Assembly: GCA_023423895.1 (NCBI GenBank)
Contig: JAFAER010000050.1
Span: 10,939-74,938 of the forward strand
Length of the DNA: 64,000 bases
Origin: Pseudomonadota bacterium
Lineage (GTDB): Bacteria; Myxococcota_A; Polyangia; Polyangiales; Polyangiaceae
Direction: 5' to 3'
The notes beneath the pieces are model-generated. The model had not been told where the DNA came from. It ran no database searches and saw nothing but the letters and a program-made list of their open reading frames with translations. How positions within the stretch are numbered: position 1 is the first letter of the stretch; every line of letters starts with the position of its first letter. Both the position numbers and the translations under genes were made by a program. Shown in pieces: positions 16,909 through 25,133 of the stretch.

Positions 16909-17931
16909 TCAGCCCGCTCGATGCGCCACGCGGTCGAGCACGATACGCATCCGGGCTCGTCCTTCGCGCACGCGGGTGACCGCTTCGTTCACGGACGTCA
17001 TCGGCATCCGCTCCACGATCGGCGCGATGCCGTGCTCTGCCGCGAAGGAGAGCATGCGGCGCATCGTCCGCGTGCTCCCGATGACGCTGCCGGTGATCCG
17101 CTTCTGTTCGTCGAGAAGAGGGTCGACGGACACGGTGAGTGGGGCACCCGGGATGCCGACGAGGCAGAGTGTACCTTCGAGATCGAGCACGCTCATCCAC
17201 GCCGTCCAGTCGAGCGTCGCATGCGTCGTGACGAGGAGAAGGTCCACGACGCCACGCGGAAGGGCGTCACGCGTATCGACGAGCTCGGCCGCGCCGAGCG
17301 AGCGCGCGAGCTCTTTCTTCGAAGGATCGGGATCGAACGCGACGACCGTCGCTCCGAGCGCGGATGCGAACCGGACAGCGAGATGTCCGAGCCCTCCCAC
17401 GCCGACGACGCCGACCCGCGTGCCCTCGCGCACGTGCATCCGCTCGAGCGGAGAGAACACCGTGAGCCCCGCACAGAGCAGCGGCGCGGCCGTCGCCGGA
17501 TCGAGCGACGGCGGAAGCTCGAAGCAAAAGCGCGCATCGCAGCGGACACGGTCCGCGAATCCACCTGGACGCCCGGAGCACGTCCGCACCTTGCCGCCGG
17601 TGCAGAGGTGCTCGCGCTCGGAACGACACGCGCTGCAGACGCCGCACGCGCCCGCCTGCCAACCGAGGCCGACGACGGCCATTTCTGAAATTTGCACGCT
17701 CCGCCCCGCCCGCACGACACGCCCGACGACCTCGTGGCCCGGCACGAGCGGACGCGCCACGTCGCCCCAGTCGCCATCGAGAAGATGGACATCGCTATGG
17801 CAAACGGAGCAGTGGTCGACGGCAATTTCGACCTCCGTATCGGCCAGCGGCCCCGGATCAGGAAGCTCGATGGGCTCGAGCAGCTGGCCCCGGGCAACCT
17901 GTGCGAAGGCGCGCCATCCGCGAGAGATCAT
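16909..17931 (-). CDS. Zinc-dependent alcohol dehydrogenase
   Basis: A 340-residue NAD(P)-dependent medium-chain dehydrogenase, of the YahK/cinnamyl-alcohol type. Catalytic zinc ligands are Cys 41 in DHCSVCHSD and His 66-Glu 67 in VPGHEV; the structural zinc site is CGVCSACRSEREHLC. The Rossmann motif is GVVGVGGLGHLAV. Length and order of motifs are normal for the family. It should reduce aldehydes or oxidise alcohols in the cytosol; the exact substrate cannot be read. It is divergent from the DUF362 gene with 115 bases between starts. Confidence 0.93.
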   Translation of the reverse strand: MISRGWRAFAQVARGQLLEPIELPDPGPLADTEVEIAVDHCSVCHSDVHLLDGDWGDVARPLVPGHEVVGRVVRAGRSVQISEMAVVGLGWQAGACGVCSACRSEREHLCTGGKVRTCSGRPGGFADRVRCDARFCFELPPSLDPATAAPLLCAGLTVFSPLERMHVREGTRVGVVGVGGLGHLAVRFASALGATVVAFDPDPSKKELARSLGAAELVDTRDALPRGVVDLLLVTTHATLDWTAWMSVLDLEGTLCLVGIPGAPLTVSVDPLLDEQKRITGSVIGSTRTMRRMLSFAAEHGIAPIVERMPMTSVNEAVTRVREGRARMRIVLDRVAHRAG

Positions 17932-18046
17932 GGTCGAAGGTCATGCCTCGACACCGGACGGCGCGCAACGTGGCGCGTTCGAAGCCTGGTGCTATATGCC
18001 GCCGCCTCGCCCGCAGCCCGCTCTTCCTCCCCCTCCGAGCAAAGCC

Positions 18047-19228
18047 ATGCACATCAAGACCTCCCGCAAGACAGGCCGGCGCATCATCGACTCGAAGAGC
18101 CTCGTCGACGAGTTCGCAGCGAAGGAGCTCTCGCGCCGCCAGATGGTGCAGGCCGTCATGCTCGGGACGGTCGGGACGTGGCTCGGCGCATCCGGTCTTG
18201 CCGGATGCACGACGAAGACGGTGACGGCGCCTGGCGCCGCGAGCAGCGGAGGCCCCTCGGCCGACGCCGACGGCGGTGAGGCGACGACGAAGCACCTCGT
18301 CGGCATGGGATACGACGAAACGGATCGTGACGCGGCGTTGCAGGCGGCCCTCGCCGAGACGATCGGGCTCGGGATGATCTCCGCAGGTCAGTCCGTCTAC
18401 CTGCGCGTCAACAGCAACTCCGGCGACCTCTACCCGTACTCGACGTCCGCCGAAACGATCCTCGCGATCGGCGGGATGCTCCGGGACATCGGCGTCACCG
18501 ATATCCGCGTCGGCGATCGGTCGTTCTGGGGTGACACGAACACCGCGGGAAATCTCACGAAGAACGGCATCACTGCCGCGGCGAAGAAGATCGGCTCGAG
18601 CGCGGTCGTCTACGATGACGACGTCGACTGGGTGACGCTGCCGGACGGCTCGACGCCGGACTGGGTGGATACGGTTCGTCTCCCGAAGCCGGTGATGACG
18701 GCGGACCACCAGATCATCCTCTCCGTCGTGAAGACGCACTTCATCTCGCAGTTCACCATGTCTCTGAAAATCGGTCTCGGGCTCGTCCACGCCGACGACC
18801 GCAAACGCGACGGCAACCTCAAGGTCCACGACACAAAGGTCCTCTACAAGCAGATCGCGCAGGTCAACAAAGCGTTCACGCCCTCGCTCGTCGTGATGGA
18901 CGGCTACGAGGCGGTCGTCTCCGGCGGCCCCACCAAGAACGACCGCCCGTCCGGCGCTCCTTCCTCGTGGAAGGGCGGCATCACGTCGAAGCCGAAGGTC
19001 TTCATCGTCAGCACCGACCGCGTCGCCGCGGACGTCGCCGGCGTCGCCGTCCTCCAGACGGTGAGCCCGGACTACGAGGAAATCCACGCGACGAAGCCGT
19101 TCGCCAATCCGCAGATCAAAGCCGCCATCGCGGCGGGCGATCTCGGCATCTCCGATGCCTCGGCGTTCGATCTCTCCGGTCCGACCGTGCCGGAGCTCGA
19201 AACGTACCTCGCAAAGATCACGGGCTGA
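18047..19228 (+). CDS. DUF362-domain Tat lipoprotein
   Basis: A 393-residue protein. A twin-arginine motif (SRRQMVQAV) and lipobox LAGC suggest Tat export as a lipoprotein, with the Cys near residue 54. The mature part matches DUF362: segments VYLRVNSNSGD, the acidic VYDDDVDW, ADHQIILSVVKTH and the closing VFIVSTDRVAADVAGVAV. DUF362 proteins often accompany iron-sulfur proteins and can themselves carry clusters, but this copy has very few cysteines, so a cluster is doubtful. ATG 18047 was chosen; an ATG about 48 bases upstream is in frame and only adds proline-rich residues. The function is unknown. Confidence 0.85.
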   Translation: MHIKTSRKTGRRIIDSKSLVDEFAAKELSRRQMVQAVMLGTVGTWLGASGLAGCTTKTVTAPGAASSGGPSADADGGEATTKHLVGMGYDETDRDAALQAALAETIGLGMISAGQSVYLRVNSNSGDLYPYSTSAETILAIGGMLRDIGVTDIRVGDRSFWGDTNTAGNLTKNGITAAAKKIGSSAVVYDDDVDWVTLPDGSTPDWVDTVRLPKPVMTADHQIILSVVKTHFISQFTMSLKIGLGLVHADDRKRDGNLKVHDTKVLYKQIAQVNKAFTPSLVVMDGYEAVVSGGPTKNDRPSGAPSSWKGGITSKPKVFIVSTDRVAADVAGVAVLQTVSPDYEEIHATKPFANPQIKAAIAAGDLGISDASAFDLSGPTVPELETYLAKITG

Positions 19229-19769
19229 CGCCACCGATTGCGCGGCTTGCCCCTCGCGGCTGCTCGTTGCCGCTCGCCGCGTCGCGGTTGCCGTTCACCG
19301 CTCGCCGCTTCCCGTTGCCGAAGGAGACAAGGAGACAAGGGGGCCATTCTCCTCTTTGACCTGGCACCTCGTCGGCCCTCAGGAATCGCTTCGCGATTCC
19401 TTCGGAAAGTTTGCGAGCAGATCGCGAAGCGCTCTGGGAGCGCCGACAAGGGGCCAGGTCGAGAACGAAGCCGGGCCCGTCTCGCTGCTTGTCTCCTTGT
19501 CTCCCTGTTCAATCGATCGAGCGTCATCGTGAACGAGGGCGCAAATCGCGCGACGGTGGCTCGTTCAGTTCGTCCGGTGTCGAATGAGGCAGCGGCGCGA
19601 GGGTCCGATCGAATAACTCGGCCGTAGCGTCGTCCATCTGCGGCGCGTCACCCGAAGGGAGACGGGCGATCGCGCACTTCGGCGTCGGCGGGCCGGCCGC
19701 TCCGTCCGGCAAGTCTGCTGCTTTTGGCTCGGGGTCGTCCTCGGCGACGGCCTCCGAAGAGGGGTCCTC
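19229..19769. other. 541-bp non-coding region
   Basis: No gene is visible between the DUF362 gene and the beta-barrel gene. The first 90 bases hold imprecise repeats of CGCTCGCCGC and GTTGCCG units. The middle carries the inverted-repeat element at 19323-19504. The rest, up to GAGGGG before ATG 19770, shows only the expected leader of the next gene. Confidence 0.5.
19323..19504. repeat. Inverted-repeat (MITE- or structured-RNA-like) element
   Basis: A 17-base sequence GGAGACAAGGAGACAAG (19323-19339) is repeated in perfect inverted form at 19488-19504. Inside these ends a second inverted pair (19358-19376 with 19442-19460) matches at 17 of 19 positions. Closer to the centre are a 9-bp hairpin AGGAATCGC-TTC-GCGATTCCT and a 6-bp hairpin GCGCTC-TGG-GAGCGC. 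The whole 182 bp could fold into one long stem. It has no coding capacity. It may be a non-autonomous mobile element or an RNA structure; no flanking target duplication was recognised. Confidence 0.7.
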
Positions 19770-20495
19770 ATGCCGCTGTGTGCCCGCACGGCCCTCGCCG
19801 TGTGCTCGTTCATGGGTGTTCTTTCGGGAAGCTCGTACGCCGCTGCGGGAATCGAAGCGCACGATTCGATGCCGGGCGAGTCGCTCGGGCAAGAGCGTGC
19901 GCCGGAGCCCGCCACACCGCGACTGACCGCGCCGCCCGTGAACGAAGCGAGCAGCGCCAACGCGGGCCGGACGACCGTGCGCTCGACCAAGGATACGAAG
20001 CGCTTCGTCGTCGCACGGGACTTCGGCGTGGTGGTCCCGGTGGGGAAGCTCGCCGAGACGGCCGCTGCGATGTACGGCCCGATCGTGCGGCTCGGTTTCC
20101 ACATCGACGACCGCTTCGAGGTCGCCGTCCGCGCCGGCTACCAACGCGGCTTCGACAAGGAGGTTGCCGGTGTCACCGGCTCGTTGTCGTCGCTCCCCAT
20201 CGGCGCAGGCGCGCGATGGTTCTTCTTCGGTAACCGCGAGCTCCTCTATGCCGGGCTCGAGGTCGGCGTGACGGTCTTCCGCCACAAGCACACCGCTCGC
20301 ACGTCTTTCTTCGACGTGAGCGCCGACGCGACCTGGGTGAGGCCCAGCGCCGACGTCGCGCTCGGGTTCGTGTGGAGCCGGACGACGCCAATCGACCTGC
20401 GTGCTCAGGTCAGCTCGCTCGACCTGATTTCGAGAGGCGGCCCGACGGGCGCGCTCGCCGTCGGCGTGACGGCGGGCTACTCGATCTACTTCTGA
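19770..20495 (+). CDS. Outer-membrane beta-barrel protein
   Basis: A 241-residue protein with a signal peptide (about residues 1-25, cut after SSYAAA) behind AGAGGGG. A low-complexity linker to about residue 75 is followed by alternating polar/hydrophobic strands ending in the C-terminal aromatic IYF, the usual signal for barrel insertion. Strand-like segments include FGVVVPVGKL, VRLGFHIDDRFEVAVRAGYQ, YAGLEVGVTVF and ALAVGVTAGYSIYF. This suggests a small eight-stranded barrel of the OmpA/OMP_b-brl kind. No enzyme motif is visible. Confidence 0.78.
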   Translation: MPLCARTALAVCSFMGVLSGSSYAAAGIEAHDSMPGESLGQERAPEPATPRLTAPPVNEASSANAGRTTVRSTKDTKRFVVARDFGVVVPVGKLAETAAAMYGPIVRLGFHIDDRFEVAVRAGYQRGFDKEVAGVTGSLSSLPIGAGARWFFFGNRELLYAGLEVGVTVFRHKHTARTSFFDVSADATWVRPSADVALGFVWSRTTPIDLRAQVSSLDLISRGGPTGALAVGVTAGYSIYF

Positions 20496-20549
20496 CCTCG
20501 TTTCGCGACGTATCTCCCGCGTCCCTCGGGTGAGACCAGTCGCCATCGT

Positions 20550-21746
20550 TCAGCGGCTGGCCGCCCGCGGGCTCGACGCGAAGTCGTCGTCGTCACCTTC
20601 TCCGAAGCCGATGTTGAGCAGCCCGGTCCACGGAAGAAGGCCGCCTTCCTCCGCATGATTGACGAGGCCGATCTGCACGCCGCGAAGGCTCGCCGCATGA
20701 TTGACGACGCCGACCTGCAGCCCGCGCACCTTCCCGGCAATGTTCGCGACGCCCATCTGCGCGCCGTCGACGTTCTTGGCGTAGTTCCCGCCGCCGACCT
20801 GCATGCCCTGGTGCTCGCCCAGCGCGATCGTCGCTCCGCCGATCTGGAGACCGTACGACTCGCGCGACGAGATCGCTCCGAGCCCGATCTGCGCGAGGCC
20901 TTTGAACGTGCCCGCGCCCGCGGTGATCGCTCCGATCTGGGCGCCCCCGACGAAGTCGCCGGACGTCCAGCTCGAGCCGCCGAGCTGGGCGACCCCGTAG
21001 AACCCACCGCGGACGGAGTTGACGAAGCCGACCTGCGCGAGGCCCGCGAAGCGATCGTCGCCTCCACGATCGTCGCTGAACATCGCCTCGCCGACGCCGT
21101 TGACGACGCCCAGCTGCATGACGCCCGTGAACTTCTCACGCGTGTGGTTGTACGCGCCGACCTGCGCAACGCCGAGGAAGGTCTGGTCGGTCCGGTTGTA
21201 CGCGGCGAGCTGCATCATGCCGGTGAATCGATCCGCGCGGTTGTAGGCGGCCACCTGCTCGAGCGCGACGATCCTGCCGGCACGGTTGTAAGCGAGCGCG
21301 ACCTGACCGATGCCGGCGAGCTTCTTCGCGCCGTTCTCGGTGAGCGTCAGCTGCACGCCGCCGTAGAACGCATTCGCGAAGTTGCGGCCGAGTGTCAGCT
21401 GAGCGATGCCGGCATGCACGTGCGCATCGTTGCGGACGCCGGCGAACGACACGCCACCGTAGAAGTGCTCGGTGTTCGCACGGGCGACGGCGAACGTCCC
21501 GATGCCGCCGAACGTCCCGAGGCGCGGCGTGAAGCCCGCGTGGGCAATGGCCCAATCGGCGGGCGGAGCCGTCGCGATGGGTGCTTCGACCGCGCGCACC
21601 GGCTCGGGGATCCCGAGCGGCGGCGGGGTCGGCGCTTCGACCTGGTCGGTAGCAACCGGGACGGAGTCGTCGGCAAGCGAAGGCGCCGCCTGCAGGAGGA
21701 CGGAGGCGAAGAGGGGCAGAGCGAGGAGGCCGAGACGCGAGCGCAT
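20550..21746 (-). CDS. Exported GxxQxGxxN repeat protein (LA_2272-like)
   Basis: A 398-residue protein with a signal peptide (cut near PSLADD). About residues 95-385 consist of some 17 tandem units of 14-17 residues with the core G-x-x-Q-[VLI]-G-x-x-N, for example AGLAQVGFVN, GLQVGVVN and GVQIGLVN. Such repeats occur in Leptospira LA_2272-type surface proteins and probably form a beta-solenoid or barrel. The C-terminus is acidic (GEGDDDDF). The start ATG 21746 gives a normal signal peptide. The role is unknown; exposure at the cell surface is inferred from the family. Confidence 0.82.
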   Translation of the reverse strand: MRSRLGLLALPLFASVLLQAAPSLADDSVPVATDQVEAPTPPPLGIPEPVRAVEAPIATAPPADWAIAHAGFTPRLGTFGGIGTFAVARANTEHFYGGVSFAGVRNDAHVHAGIAQLTLGRNFANAFYGGVQLTLTENGAKKLAGIGQVALAYNRAGRIVALEQVAAYNRADRFTGMMQLAAYNRTDQTFLGVAQVGAYNHTREKFTGVMQLGVVNGVGEAMFSDDRGGDDRFAGLAQVGFVNSVRGGFYGVAQLGGSSWTSGDFVGGAQIGAITAGAGTFKGLAQIGLGAISSRESYGLQIGGATIALGEHQGMQVGGGNYAKNVDGAQMGVANIAGKVRGLQVGVVNHAASLRGVQIGLVNHAEEGGLLPWTGLLNIGFGEGDDDDFASSPRAASR

Positions 21747-21822
21747 GACGTCGAAACGACGCCGCTGGCTCGGCCTTACACCTGCGCGCGCCCCCTGGCC
21801 GCGAGAGCGAGCGCGCGATCGC

Positions 21823-23478
21823 TCAGAGGCAGCTCGGCTTGAAGACCTTCTTCGTACCGTCGAAGTAGAACGGCGGATTGCAGTCACGCGCCGGCGTCGG
21901 CACCGCTCGCGGCGCACGAGCCGGCGCAGCGAAACGTCCAGCGGCCGGCGATCGCGTCGGCGCGGCTGGCGTCGCGCTCGCCGAGAGCGGCGGCGCTACC
22001 ACGATCGGCGGCGGCGCCGGAGGGACGAGCGGCTCGGCCGCCGGCGGAGCGATCGACTGCGCGGGCGCCGTCGCCGCGACCACCATGGGCGCGATCGGTT
22101 CGGGGGAAGCGACCGCCGCTGCAGACGCGCGCGCGGGCGGCTGGACGATCACCATGCCGCTCAGGAGCGCGATCACGATGAGCAACGCCGCGACGACGAC
22201 CCACGGAAGCAGCGTGCGTGCATCGAACGTGATCCGATCGAGCCGCGACGCCAGCGCGGTCGATGCCGTGAGGCTGATCGTCTTCGGCGAGACGCTCGGG
22301 ATCGGGCTCGGACGCGGGTTCGCGTCGAGCGTCACTGCGTTCAACCGCATCCGCGCTCCGGAGCTTCTCACCTCGGGAGCGAAGAGCCGAGCCGACTCGC
22401 TCGCTCGGTGAGCGCGAACATCCTCCTCGTTGGCGGCCAGCATCTTCTGCCGCTTGGTGATGTACTCCGCGCCCGCGAGCTTGACCCACGCAGCAACCTC
22501 CGTCGCCGGTGCGTTCGGCGCGACGTCCGCGAGTGCCGCTGCCATGTCCGCAGCCGTTCCGTAACGCGCTTCCTGCTGCGTGGCCATCGCCCGCGCGATG
22601 ATGGGCTCGAGCAGGTAGACCTGCGCCCAGCGATCCGCCGCGATCCTGCCGCGCTCCGCTTCGAGCGCCTCCGTCGGCGTCGGCGTCGACCCGAGCGCGA
22701 CGGCGCGCACGAAGTCGGCGTCGTTCTTCCCGTCGTAGAAGCGGCGGTTGACCAGAAGCTCCCAGAGGAGGACGCCGGCCGCATAGATGTCGGCGGTACG
22801 GGTCACCCGCTCGGCGCGCATCTGCTCGGGAGCCATGTACGCGAGCTTGCCCTTGAGGAAGCCTTCACGCGTGTGGTGCACGCTCGTGCGGGCCTTGGCG
22901 ATCCCGAAGTCGACGAGCCGAGATACTCCGTCGACGCTGACGAGCACGTTCTGGGGAGACACATCGCGGTGGACGATGTTGAGCGGCACGCCGGCGTCGT
23001 CGGTCGCCTCGTGCGCCGCGTGGAGCCCCGCGAGGACGCCCGACATGATCGTGAGCGCTATCGGCAGCGGCACGGGCTCGTGGGATGCGAGCGCGAGCTT
23101 GAACAGGTAGCTGAGCGGAACGCCGTGTACGTACTCCTGGACGAGGATGACCTCCTCTCCGTCGAGGATGACGTCGAGCACTGGCACGACGTTGGGATGA
23201 TGGATGCGCGAAGCGATGCGCGCCTCGTCGTGGAACATCGCCACGAACTCCGGATCATCCACGTAGTGAGGGTGCAGCCGCTTGGCCGCAACGAGGCGGG
23301 TCACGCCCTCCACGGCCATCAGCCGAGCCGCGTGCACCGTCGCCATCCCTCCGCGAGCGATCGGCGGATGAAGGAGGTAGCGTCCGACGCGTATGGGGTA
23401 GGACTCCGCGACCGCGCTGCCGTAGTTCATACGAGCGTTCTCGGGTTCGTCCATCGGTCGGGCGGCTTTCATCATTCG
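21823..23478 (-). CDS. Membrane-anchored Ser/Thr protein kinase
   Basis: A 551-residue Hanks-type kinase. The kinase domain is about residues 28-300, with glycine loop ARGGMATVH, AAKRL as the Lys site, catalytic loop HRDVSPQN, DFGIAKA and APEQ. After a linker, one transmembrane helix (about 423-445) leads to a Pro/Ala-rich extracytoplasmic tail ending in CNPPFYFDGTKKVFKPSCL, a two-cysteine tail of a kind I recall from Polyangiales kinases. The ATG at 23478 was chosen: it has GAG eight bases before it and lies close to the domain. Longer starts add no features. It should sense or scaffold through its outer tail; the target is unknown. Confidence 0.92.
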   Translation of the reverse strand, partial: RMMKAARPMDEPENARMNYGSAVAESYPIRVGRYLLHPPIARGGMATVHAARLMAVEGVTRLVAAKRLHPHYVDDPEFVAMFHDEARIASRIHHPNVVPVLDVILDGEEVILVQEYVHGVPLSYLFKLALASHEPVPLPIALTIMSGVLAGLHAAHEATDDAGVPLNIVHRDVSPQNVLVSVDGVSRLVDFGIAKARTSVHHTREGFLKGKLAYMAPEQMRAERVTRTADIYAAGVLLWELLVNRRFYDGKNDADFVRAVALGSTPTPTEALEAERGRIAADRWAQVYLLEPIIARAMATQQEARYGTAADMAAALADVAPNAPATEVAAWVKLAGAEYITKRQKMLAANEEDVRAHRASESARLFAPEVRSSGARMRLNAVTLDANPRPSPIPSVSPKTISLTASTALASRLDRITFDARTLLPWVVVAALLIVIALLSGMVIVQPPARASAAAVASPEPIAPMVVAATAPAQSIAPPAAEPLVPPAPPPIVVAPPLSASATPAAPTRSPAAGRFAAPARAPRAVPTPARDCNPPFYFDGTKKVFKPSCL

Positions 23479-23583
23479 AACAGCTCGAGCTCGCTCGGCG
23501 AACGGACCGAAGATCCTCCACCCCCTCACCACGCAGGAGCACGTCACGAGCCAAGCGGGTGCGCCTTCAAGTGGCCGTCAAGT

Positions 23584-23642
23584 GGCGTCTCGAAGACGCC
23601 TCCGCTCGTCATGCAGCGTGGTCTTGCGGGTGGCCACCCGCA
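23584..23642 (-). terminator. Two hairpins downstream of the peptide deformylase gene
   Basis: GGCGTCT-CGA-AGACGCC (23584-23600) is a 7-bp perfect stem, and TGCGGGTGGCCACCCGCA (23625-23642) is an 18-bp perfect palindrome. Both lie 55-115 bases after the minus-strand deformylase stop and before the kinase gene. There is no T-run, so they may be factor-assisted terminators or protein sites. Confidence 0.45.
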
Positions 23643-23696
23643 GCAAGCGGTGCGGGCTGCGTCCCGCGATGGCAGCTGCCCGCAGCGCCGACGCGC

Positions 23697-24293
23697 TCAC
23701 CGGTACACACCGTCGACGAAGACGTCGGCCACGGGATCGAGGACGCGATCCAGAAACATCGTGCCGTCGAGATGGTCGATCTCGTGCTGGATGCAGCTCG
23801 CCTCGATGCCGTCGGCCGTGAGGACGACGTGTTTGCCGGTCCCTGGCACGTACCCGCTGACGATCACCTCCGCTGCACGGCCGACATCGGCCGCGAGCCG
23901 CGGCGTGCTCATGCATCGCTCGAGCATGGTCGTGGTTCCACGACGGGAGATGATCCGCGGATTCGCGAGGACGACGAGGGCCGCACACGAGCGCGCCTCC
24001 GGATGACCGGTCACGTTCATCGCGAACAGCCGGACGCTCTCGCCAATTTGAGGTGCGGACAGGCCCACCCATGTCGCGTGGACGCGGAGCGTCGCGACGA
24101 GCAGGTTCGCCAGACCGACCACGGGGCCCGACATGGGGTTCACCTCGGCACACGGTCGCGCGAGCAGCGGATGGGGATGCTCGAGCACCTGGCGAACGAG
24201 CAGACGCGAATGGGTGCCGCTCCGAGGCCGAGCAGGCTCACCTCGCACCGCGAGCGCAGGGACGTTTCCGGGTATGTGCTTGCGTGCGACCAT
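23697..24293 (-). CDS. def: Peptide deformylase
   Basis: A 198-residue cytosolic metalloenzyme that removes the formyl group from nascent N-termini. All three motifs are present: GLSAPQIG (motif 1), ERCMSTP with the metal-ligand Cys (motif 2, normally EGCLSxP, so Gly is replaced by Arg), and HEIDH at 170-174 with two His ligands and the catalytic Glu (motif 3). ATG 24293 follows a very good AAGGAGG. The protein carries roughly 25 extra N-terminal residues before the usual start of the fold (VRQVLEHPHPLL). The changed motif 2 suggests a divergent, perhaps accessory deformylase. It lies on the same strand downstream of trmY, 113 bases apart. Confidence 0.92.
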   Translation of the reverse strand: MVARKHIPGNVPALAVRGEPARPRSGTHSRLLVRQVLEHPHPLLARPCAEVNPMSGPVVGLANLLVATLRVHATWVGLSAPQIGESVRLFAMNVTGHPEARSCAALVVLANPRIISRRGTTTMLERCMSTPRLAADVGRAAEVIVSGYVPGTGKHVVLTADGIEASCIQHEIDHLDGTMFLDRVLDPVADVFVDGVYR

Positions 24294-24406
24294 CCTCACC
24301 TCCTTCGCGTGGCCTCGCCCACGTGGAGGGACGCAGCACGGAGCAGGCCAGGCAGAGCCCGTCCGCGCTCGCGGAAACATCCGGCGTCGTCGAACCCTTC
24401 GCGACG

Positions 24407-25021
24407 TCAGCGCGGGGCAGCGGAGCGTCGGTCGAGCTCGTTGGTCACGATGGCGACCACGTCGTCGGCGTGAAGGCTCACAGGGCCGATCGAGGTGCGC
24501 TGCGCCCCGGCAGCGACCAGCTGCGCGCGGATGTCGTCGGGGATGCCGAGATGATCGCCGATGACGAACAGCTCGTGTGCCGTGCCGAGACCGCCCACGG
24601 AACGGATGTCCGGAGCTTCCTCGTCGAGGATCCACGGCCTCGCGTCGTCGACGTCGGCGAGCACGCGCTCGAAGCCACCGCGAGCGACCGCGAAGCCTGG
24701 CTTCACGGTGACCCACGACGAGGTGTCCTCGTCGGCGCGGCTCGCGAGCACCTTCTGCACCCGGACCGCAAGGCTTCGCTCGTCGGGACGGAGGAACTGC
24801 ACGGCGGCGCCGTCGACACGCACGATGCGCGGTGCAAGCGGCCCGCCGAGGAGGACGAGGTACACGACCACGCCGCGACGGATGCCGTGAGAGGAGAGCA
24901 TCGCTGCACGCAGGCAGCGAACGAGCACGTCGAGACGCCCGCTCGTGCCCGGAAGGTCGTCGAGGATGAACGCCTCCGACGAGCTCGCCTTCTGGCCGAT
25001 GATGGCAAAATTCCGGACCAC
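24407..25021 (-). CDS. trmY: TrmY-like tRNA (pseudouridine54-N1)-methyltransferase
   Basis: A 204-residue SPOUT-fold protein of the COG1901/DUF358 family. Archaeal TrmY uses SAM to methylate N1 of pseudouridine 54 in tRNA. The match to archaeal TrmY is visible along the whole length: LPGTSGRLD, LSSHGIRRGVV, LRPDERSLA, FVIGDHLGI (SAM-binding knot) and SLHADDVVAIVTNELD. The start is GTG 25021, where homology begins. The family is mainly archaeal, with scattered bacterial members, so its presence here is notable. It lies just upstream of the deformylase gene on the same strand and is divergent from the next plus-strand gene. The bacterial substrate is not known from sequence. Confidence 0.85.
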   Translation of the reverse strand: MVRNFAIIGQKASSSEAFILDDLPGTSGRLDVLVRCLRAAMLSSHGIRRGVVVYLVLLGGPLAPRIVRVDGAAVQFLRPDERSLAVRVQKVLASRADEDTSSWVTVKPGFAVARGGFERVLADVDDARPWILDEEAPDIRSVGGLGTAHELFVIGDHLGIPDDIRAQLVAAGAQRTSIGPVSLHADDVVAIVTNELDRRSAAPR

Positions 25022-25133
25022 GGCGGCAGCATAGGCCGCTGGAGGCCCCGCCGCGACCGTTCGAGCACCGAACGCTGCCGCACGCCGAGACGACGCCTGC
25101 GGGAGCGCGGCAGCGGACTCATCCTGCGCGTGG

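Noticed and set aside
21472..24006. A plus-strand open frame of 844 codons
   Set aside because: It lies opposite the repeat protein, Ser/Thr kinase and deformylase genes, all with clear motifs; its translation is Arg-rich low-complexity with no fold.
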